DNA of 56,442 nt from Ramicandelaber brevisporus (taxonomy: Eukaryota > Kickxellomycota > Ramicandelaberales > Ramicandelaberaceae): contig MU602677.1 of the NCBI GenBank assembly GCA_025201865.1, positions 24,517-80,958 of the forward strand. The letters are read 5' to 3'. The notes under the pieces were generated by a model. That model saw nothing but the letters and a program-made list of their open reading frames with translations. It searched no databases and was not told the DNA's origin. Position numbers and translations under genes: made by a program. Below are positions 54,001 to 56,442 of this stretch, piece by piece. The first letter of the stretch is position 1; every line of letters begins with the position of its first letter.

Positions 54001-55132
54001 CAGCATCTCGCTCGTTCCGAAGCGAGCCTCCGACACACACAAGAGACGCGACAGCCGCGATGCTCTTGGTCTTGGCTTTGACGAACTTGAAGCCCCGCCT
54101 GCTGCTTTACCTCGCATAGCTTCAGTCGGTACTTTGTCGCTGCATGATGGCCAGACTGCGCTGCCGGCCGATTACTTTGAGATTCGCTTCCTGCGCTCAC
54201 TTGGGTATGTTCTCGACCATTCCAGTTTCCGCAGCACACTGGGTTCTGACAGAGCCAACGTCGTGTATATGTCCAGCACCGAACTCCCCAAGTACACTCA
54301 GCTCATCCATTGGACTGGCCTTGCCGTTGCCATTGTTCTCGGCCGTGGCACCATTGCCTTTGCCAATCACACGCACACTCACCTGACCACTCCATTCATT
54401 GCCTCTGAAGCAGACACCAGCAAGAATCCTGCGAGTTTGTACCTGCAGTTCACTCAGCCCGAGCGAACATTCTTCCCCAAGCAATTTACCGATCTCAAGC
54501 AGAGTCTTAAATCGGGAGATTCGCTGACGTTGGCTGCAGCAGTGCGGAATGTATTGCGCCAGGAATTCGAAGCAGCTATTCAGAATGAGAATTATTTGCA
54601 AGCAGTATGGGAGGTTGCGTGCAAGGAGGTGGAAAAGGGTCATGGACGGCCGATATTTATGGATGAGTTGTCAGATGAGATTCATGCCAAGTATGCCATC
54701 AAGATGGATAGACAGTCCCAAGAGCAAGGTGCCACCACCTCTTCTTTACAACAGCCACCTCAGGCTACAGCAGAGTCAACACAAGCACTGGGATTGACGA
54801 ACCGTGCACTCAGTGACAATCTTACATCTGTGCCAGTAGCAGGACTTGATGCTCGTCGAATGCCAGATCGCACACATCGACGTCACAGTTCTGGGTCATC
54901 ATCAAAGATTCTGGGCTCTGGCACTAGTGGCGCAGGTGAAACTACCAAGAACGCTGAGAGCGCAGTTCAGCAGCCACCGCCACCGCAACCGCCACAGCCA
55001 CAGCCACAGATTGAACTGTCGTCTTCGATTGGTGCTCAGCAGTTGACAGCAGACATGATTCCGGCCAAGCAGAGCACGTCCCCGCCAAGCATCACCACTG
55101 GTCAAGTCGGTCATCTGCGGCCTTTTAAATAA
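48041..55132 (+). CDS. IML1: Iml1/DEPDC5, GATOR1 (SEACIT) subunit
   Basis: A 2,363-residue subunit of the GATOR1/SEACIT complex, the GTPase-activating complex that turns off TORC1 at the vacuole when amino acids are scarce. N-terminal region: FAELVICKELISRGEMYRLRNAL, SISLRVQNSW, TRVIFRCSSARITLLIQVSAEMFEFD, then PIITVVLFGRF, matching the conserved Iml1 start. A middle block has PKTQRVARYFQPSWMECGFFDD and MPGLNSDLMK. Another has WLINHFMQLQNLVWPP, then AFRLDRGFQLAIV. A DEP domain lies at about residues 1735-1818 (FRWHDKQYNGAFVSRDLVSWL, then GVIEHCRKVHEFKDGQFFFRL). The C-terminal part (DYFEIRFLRSLGYVLD, then KYTQLIHWTGLAVAIVLG) also fits. Yeast and human proteins are about 1,600 residues; the excess is poly-Gln, HQQQ and KQ tracts. 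The ATG at 48041 follows the CAA leader; upstream the frame opens only with TTG. Confidence 0.94.
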   Translation: MQNDQDAFFEQPGQPEPPLPPLPQPPQSDDHYHRHGYETPFRDLGYGRQYVSISKDNFADTDFRFIPEGIQYGEVQPGDCIILRRPPSSSQPDDAAGLSSRDVSRTNTASVGHSDAQLGASYANGLKVRYGANSVPPFLSNSSNSVSPPTSAASRTEYDLYFVVNEASLARINQHHFQQLQNATPDQMQAQQKQQQQQQHQHQQHQQRKFVIEISRHAVPNDLSKRPEISCYVYKIHRKLAALSFAELVICKELISRGEMYRLRNALTNTVVWPNRSLSVMSGYNSSISLRVQNSWRGDEHGASGIIDNSTRVIFRCSSARITLLIQVSAEMFEFDNQGGLFAERALIEALPALFGLWRSPSPEQPIITVVLFGRFKVTKCDSDLGKSPALLIYPSHSPSTAHNVKQQMVDELPDHIDLYQTIVEWQKPKNPKTFDEILRRIRCEMKCFYDRASNTLNQYANTSSGSNGGSNGNGGSRGSDAEPIPSLHDTPALLRPSFAHEGNILEAINLALNAFDASTLGHGLFGVAQTIVCLTPGTGWFDVDRLMLGLTNERMLQNGARLNLLSLALPPLHDVPFFRFFVPEHVLYEAVESNNSNINSSNNTNNNNNNTAATASSTIFGQGGATGEYNEHDTHIPISSSTAEVADQAPIKAFVERDIDDLLIASESLEEHPKTQRVARYFQPSWMECGFFDDESLLLANLPNSRLHQRSSHQQQLRRIQQHLRRKDQATQQPQQQQQQQQQQQQQKQKQKQKQKPKEQHYIPPYMRDMCTGREMSFTSRARIPIAQAGGILEVDRSFIIMPGLNSDLMKIDSGLKQQLDDEIARFELDSMKVDSQPDASAQSDSEQDTQMIVKPKITKEDILQKHMKSIFEQYNREAIQALHPLQSAQPNVSAVTATATATAALGPTASITAQHPFSSSNSGSGGAPMVNYSDTNVYPTVSNRQGASLGMRENSSPSLRHRSGGDGLMMMHEDSNAAAAFDLSRSPQDSSQLAISTFQAPNRMYGGHQNSAHHLSKSPSGIALADSGGSGVARGGQPIIRSTSRAIAAPGQSAITVMSSSMQLGSSYDNPQPGANDAAAGDKASSDQSALNPVYNPFHRQPSLFGGLKPPAECAWYYSTPSPWLINHFMQLQNLVWPPALPVSSLESHKTKADMRDRVSTVATNVALSEQYPGARYDQLLHSMVAFRLDRGFQLAIVKPAKSEQHQRTQITYDTLVGGNKAYAGLVPLPSQHYFAHPVPPSAAHPQSAGPTFNQQHQQHHPQQHPQQHQQQHQQQHQQQHQQHSQQQQQLLPQQQPSQFTRTTTGFPISGPRTAPLLQSQPHTDKFTDITEQQQQQQKQQQQLSLQISSLPDKNSSQLIKQESLEPQSPGPLHSQPVATNYSSVVLTSRREAHRLLYSGSDTIEFERYGESSQQPQQPLPLIDDSSASAVHVDIDPAYIVTSLREQKAARSEIAFLYNYHLVSCDTIDGLPRTVSTMFSTLFTLSPSLPLPKWNAGDRICSGKADWSGEKPPFWRVTYVLIPVKQFGDAMRHKTAQSGMALQSAASHTTAAGTDNVPPSAEPGASKIGTRKSSFSQEPRAKSEHEFYPAPEWLALDTEDEELRLNGFHKFIAWLSGSFSDEHEVGFSKDEFAATLTRSDTDGSGQRGGFGSSGGGGGSWGRHNERQVMNALQRFAIHIGTAAHHIYVQSMMPKNVDYRMRRDATGQYVAATEFTRYPDLTQKSSDRDIADAMQEPGHGIESSKFRWHDKQYNGAFVSRDLVSWLQNRFMDLDSPGAALQFAQALANKKRGVIEHCRKVHEFKDGQFFFRLTDKYATKRSDTSLLESISNTSLDKQAKIPASRTSYYTPLHQQQPQPLPQQSQRQKQPLPLIDLSASKSFMFSNNNSKADQASFASTSSMLCANIFNLHYDIYLRPQATFHIMFEWLQCSSNLIEQKVNSMADNAFNNGYLMIKAPPHQDAILRNDDPLARTAIHHMAWTPPSDASISLVPKRASDTHKRRDSRDALGLGFDELEAPPAALPRIASVGTLSLHDGQTALPADYFEIRFLRSLGYVLDHSSFRSTLGSDRANVVYMSSTELPKYTQLIHWTGLAVAIVLGRGTIAFANHTHTHLTTPFIASEADTSKNPASLYLQFTQPERTFFPKQFTDLKQSLKSGDSLTLAAAVRNVLRQEFEAAIQNENYLQAVWEVACKEVEKGHGRPIFMDELSDEIHAKYAIKMDRQSQEQGATTSSLQQPPQATAESTQALGLTNRALSDNLTSVPVAGLDARRMPDRTHRRHSSGSSSKILGSGTSGAGETTKNAESAVQQPPPPQPPQPQPQIELSSSIGAQQLTADMIPAKQSTSPPSITTGQVGHLRPFK
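50248..50318 (+). repeat. CAA/CAG then AAACAA repeat coding poly-Q and (KQ)n in IML1
   Basis: A poly-Gln stretch of about 15 residues passes into Lys-Gln alternations (KQKQKQKQK), giving a charged, probably disordered linker near residues 736-760. Confidence 0.85.
51811..51935 (+). repeat. CATCAACAACAG-type repeat coding HQQQ/HPQQ units in IML1
   Basis: Repeated 12-base units encode HQQQ and HPQQ over about 40 residues near 1257-1298. Poly-Q tracts continue on either side. Confidence 0.85.
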
Positions 55133-55599
55133 ACCAGCTTATTCTTGTTCTTGTCTCTTTAAGCACCATTTTACGATTCATATCTCTATCGATTCGATCG
55201 GATCAGTGCTCGAGTTAAATAATATTTTCTTTTAGAACCCAAAATTACTGTTTCAAGTGGAGTAAGTGAGATGTGCGTCTCTTTATCAGAATGCTCTGTG
55301 TAAACAGACTGCTGACAGCTTCAATGTACAGTCCAGTAAGACTCGTTTGATCTGCAGAGTGACAGAGGGATGCATGGAGTGAAATGTTTCTCTTCCTCTC
55401 CATATTGCAAGTCACACTTCGCATCCCAATCCATTGCAGCAATGCTTCCCAGTCAAATTGATGGTGGGGTGAGGGAGCAGTTGTGAAGCCTCTTGTCGGA
55501 TGGCACTCAAATACGCACCAATTCGCGTTTCTCCCTCATTTTCTTGTTCAAAGTCACCATACACTCAAACTCTTCACATATCTTTTCCTCTATCAATCA
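55133..55599. promoter_or_regulatory. IML1 3' flank and promoter of the second secreted protein
   Basis: The 467 bases between two plus-strand genes. The first 100 bases are T-rich; the last 60 form a C/T- and CA-rich leader. No canonical TATA box is seen. Confidence 0.4.
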
Positions 55600-55965
55600 A
55601 TGAAGGCCGCTGTATTTTCCGCTGTTCTTTTGGCCACCGCTGCTGTTGGTACCGCTCGTCCAGCCTCACCTGCTGCTGCTGCTGCCCCGGCCGTTGAACT
55701 CAAGTGCGACTGGGCCAACCTTTGCATATACAAGGAAGGTGCCAACTGCGGTCCTGGATTCGCTACTGAGCTGGCTAGCACGTTGGTCGAAGCACAGAAG
55801 AAGGAGCAGCCGTACAAGGATAAGGGCTACGATATTCGTACGTGGTTTGTGAACGACTGTAAGCCAGGTGAGAGCATGAAGATGATGTGCTGTCCAGTTG
55901 CCGAAAGCAGTGACTGCGATGGTGTCGCTGGTGGAATCGGCATTGGCATTGGCATCCGCCTCTAA
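55600..55965 (+). CDS. Small secreted cysteine-rich protein, unrecognised
   Basis: A 121-residue protein with a clear signal peptide (about residues 1-19, AVFSAVLLATAAVGTA) followed by an Ala/Pro-rich pro-like segment up to about residue 30. The mature part has seven Cys at 36, 42, 50, 87, 97, 98 and 106, including a CC pair, so one may stay free or pair between chains. The extreme C-terminus is a Gly-Ile repeat (GIGIGIGI) encoded by GGCATT hexamers. I do not recognise a family. The signal peptide and the RPxSP-type start of the mature chain recall the secreted protein at 9958-10236 (RPSPV), but the cysteine patterns differ, so common origin is not claimed. The frame is open upstream to 55483, but the signal peptide fixes the start at 55600. 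Confidence 0.75.
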   Translation: MKAAVFSAVLLATAAVGTARPASPAAAAAPAVELKCDWANLCIYKEGANCGPGFATELASTLVEAQKKEQPYKDKGYDIRTWFVNDCKPGESMKMMCCPVAESSDCDGVAGGIGIGIGIRL

Positions 55966-56322
55966 AGTTAATTGGACTTTGATTCCACCTCCATCACTAA
56001 ATTGCATTTAGCTTTCAATTATCAAGCTGAGATTCTATAATCAAGCTGATATATCTGTCTTCGCAAGACTGTTCATGAGTTAGAGCCGCTTTGTGTTGGT
56101 AAAATACTTAAAAAAAACAATGAAGTGCTACAAAGTGTGATGATTTGTGAGGTATTTGTTACTTATTATATGAGGAAGAGAGCTAGTGTTACAGTTGTGA
56201 GAAGTGGAGCTGTGTTGCAAAGAAAGAAGATTTGGTGATGGAACTGCAAAGTAAACGGAGTGAGTGATACTGCAAGTAAAAAAAAACAGATACTGCGAGA
56301 TGTGAGGCAGACAAAGAGAGGC
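55966..56322. other. Convergent spacer at the right edge
   Basis: The 357 bases between the stop of the secreted protein gene and the stop of the truncated minus-strand gene. It is A/T-rich with a poly-A run near 56278-56286. No gene is seen. Confidence 0.4.
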
Positions 56323-56442
56323 TCACGGCTTGACCAGTGGGCTGTAAATCTTGGATGGATGCGTCACATCATTCAATGGCGTGCACGGACGAGACGACGA
56401 TTGAGACTGGCGATTCTCGTCAATGCCAGTGTTCTGTCCAGT
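56323..56442 (-). CDS. C-terminal end of a protein cut by the window edge
   Basis: On the minus strand an open frame enters at the last base and runs 39 codons to a TGA at 56325-56323. The peptide is polar, with Gln, Ser, Thr and Pro (for example RQSQSSSRPCTPLNDV) and ends SKIYSPLVKP. The base composition is coding-like (GC-rich third positions), in contrast to the A/T-rich spacer that follows, which is why it is called. Too little is visible to name it. Confidence 0.5.
   Translation of the reverse strand, partial: TGQNTGIDENRQSQSSSRPCTPLNDVTHPSKIYSPLVKP

Noticed and set aside
24658-55599. A functional endomembrane gene cluster (BLTP2, VPS26, IML1, AMSH-like)
   Set aside because: Genes lie on both strands with unrelated genes between them and there is no shared regulatory sequence that I can see.

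Overview
The window looks like nuclear DNA from an intron-poor, early-diverging (non-yeast) fungus. This is inferred from gene content, not from any search. Fungal-type genes (a MIM1-like mitochondrial import factor, a Vts1-type RNA-binding protein, an FMP27-type lipid-transfer protein, IML1) sit beside genes that budding yeast lacks, such as a CHORD-CS co-chaperone and an AMSH-like protein. Most genes are single uninterrupted frames. I could place only two coding introns, in CUL1 and in a mitochondrial carrier; both start GTANGT and share a TACTGAC branch-like motif. Coding regions are rich in CAG/CAA/CAT-encoded Gln and His tracts and in Ala and Ser runs, so several conserved proteins are much longer than usual.

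Layout. 1-5.6 kb: a probable KEOPS subunit GON7 (+) converging on ribosomal protein L26 (-), then a two-exon cullin-1 (-). 6-14 kb: a C2H2 zinc-finger protein (-) with a long upstream gap, a secreted cysteine-rich protein with a CFEM-like cysteine pattern (-), a secreted beta-lactamase-fold serine hydrolase (-), and a mitochondrial carrier (-) whose first coding exon is only four bases. 14.9-21 kb: a divergent actin (+), a Vts1/Smaug RNA-binding protein (-), and an AMSH-like protein (+) that has lost most of its catalytic zinc ligands. 21-24.7 kb: a CHORD-CS co-chaperone (-) and the replication-fork protein Tipin/Swi3 (+) from a shared promoter, a two-helix membrane orphan (+), and peptidyl-tRNA hydrolase 2 (+). 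24.8-42.5 kb: one giant gene (-) for a BLTP2/FMP27/Hobbit bridge-like lipid-transfer protein of about 5,922 residues. 43-48 kb: a DUF4436-like membrane protein (-), retromer VPS26 (-), MIM1-like (+) and SAGA subunit SGF29 (-). 48-55 kb: IML1/DEPDC5 (+), the GATOR1/SEACIT subunit. 55.6 kb to the end: a second small secreted cysteine-rich protein (+) and the C-terminal end of a gene (-) cut by the window edge.

The genes do not form an operon or an obvious functional cluster. Several act at endomembranes (VPS26, BLTP2, IML1, the AMSH-like protein) or mitochondria (MIM1, carrier, PTH2), but this may be chance. I recognised no tRNA, rRNA, transposon or CRISPR array. The most unusual items are the degenerate AMSH, the doubled-length BLTP2, the divergent actin with a substituted phosphate loop, and the four-base coding exon.
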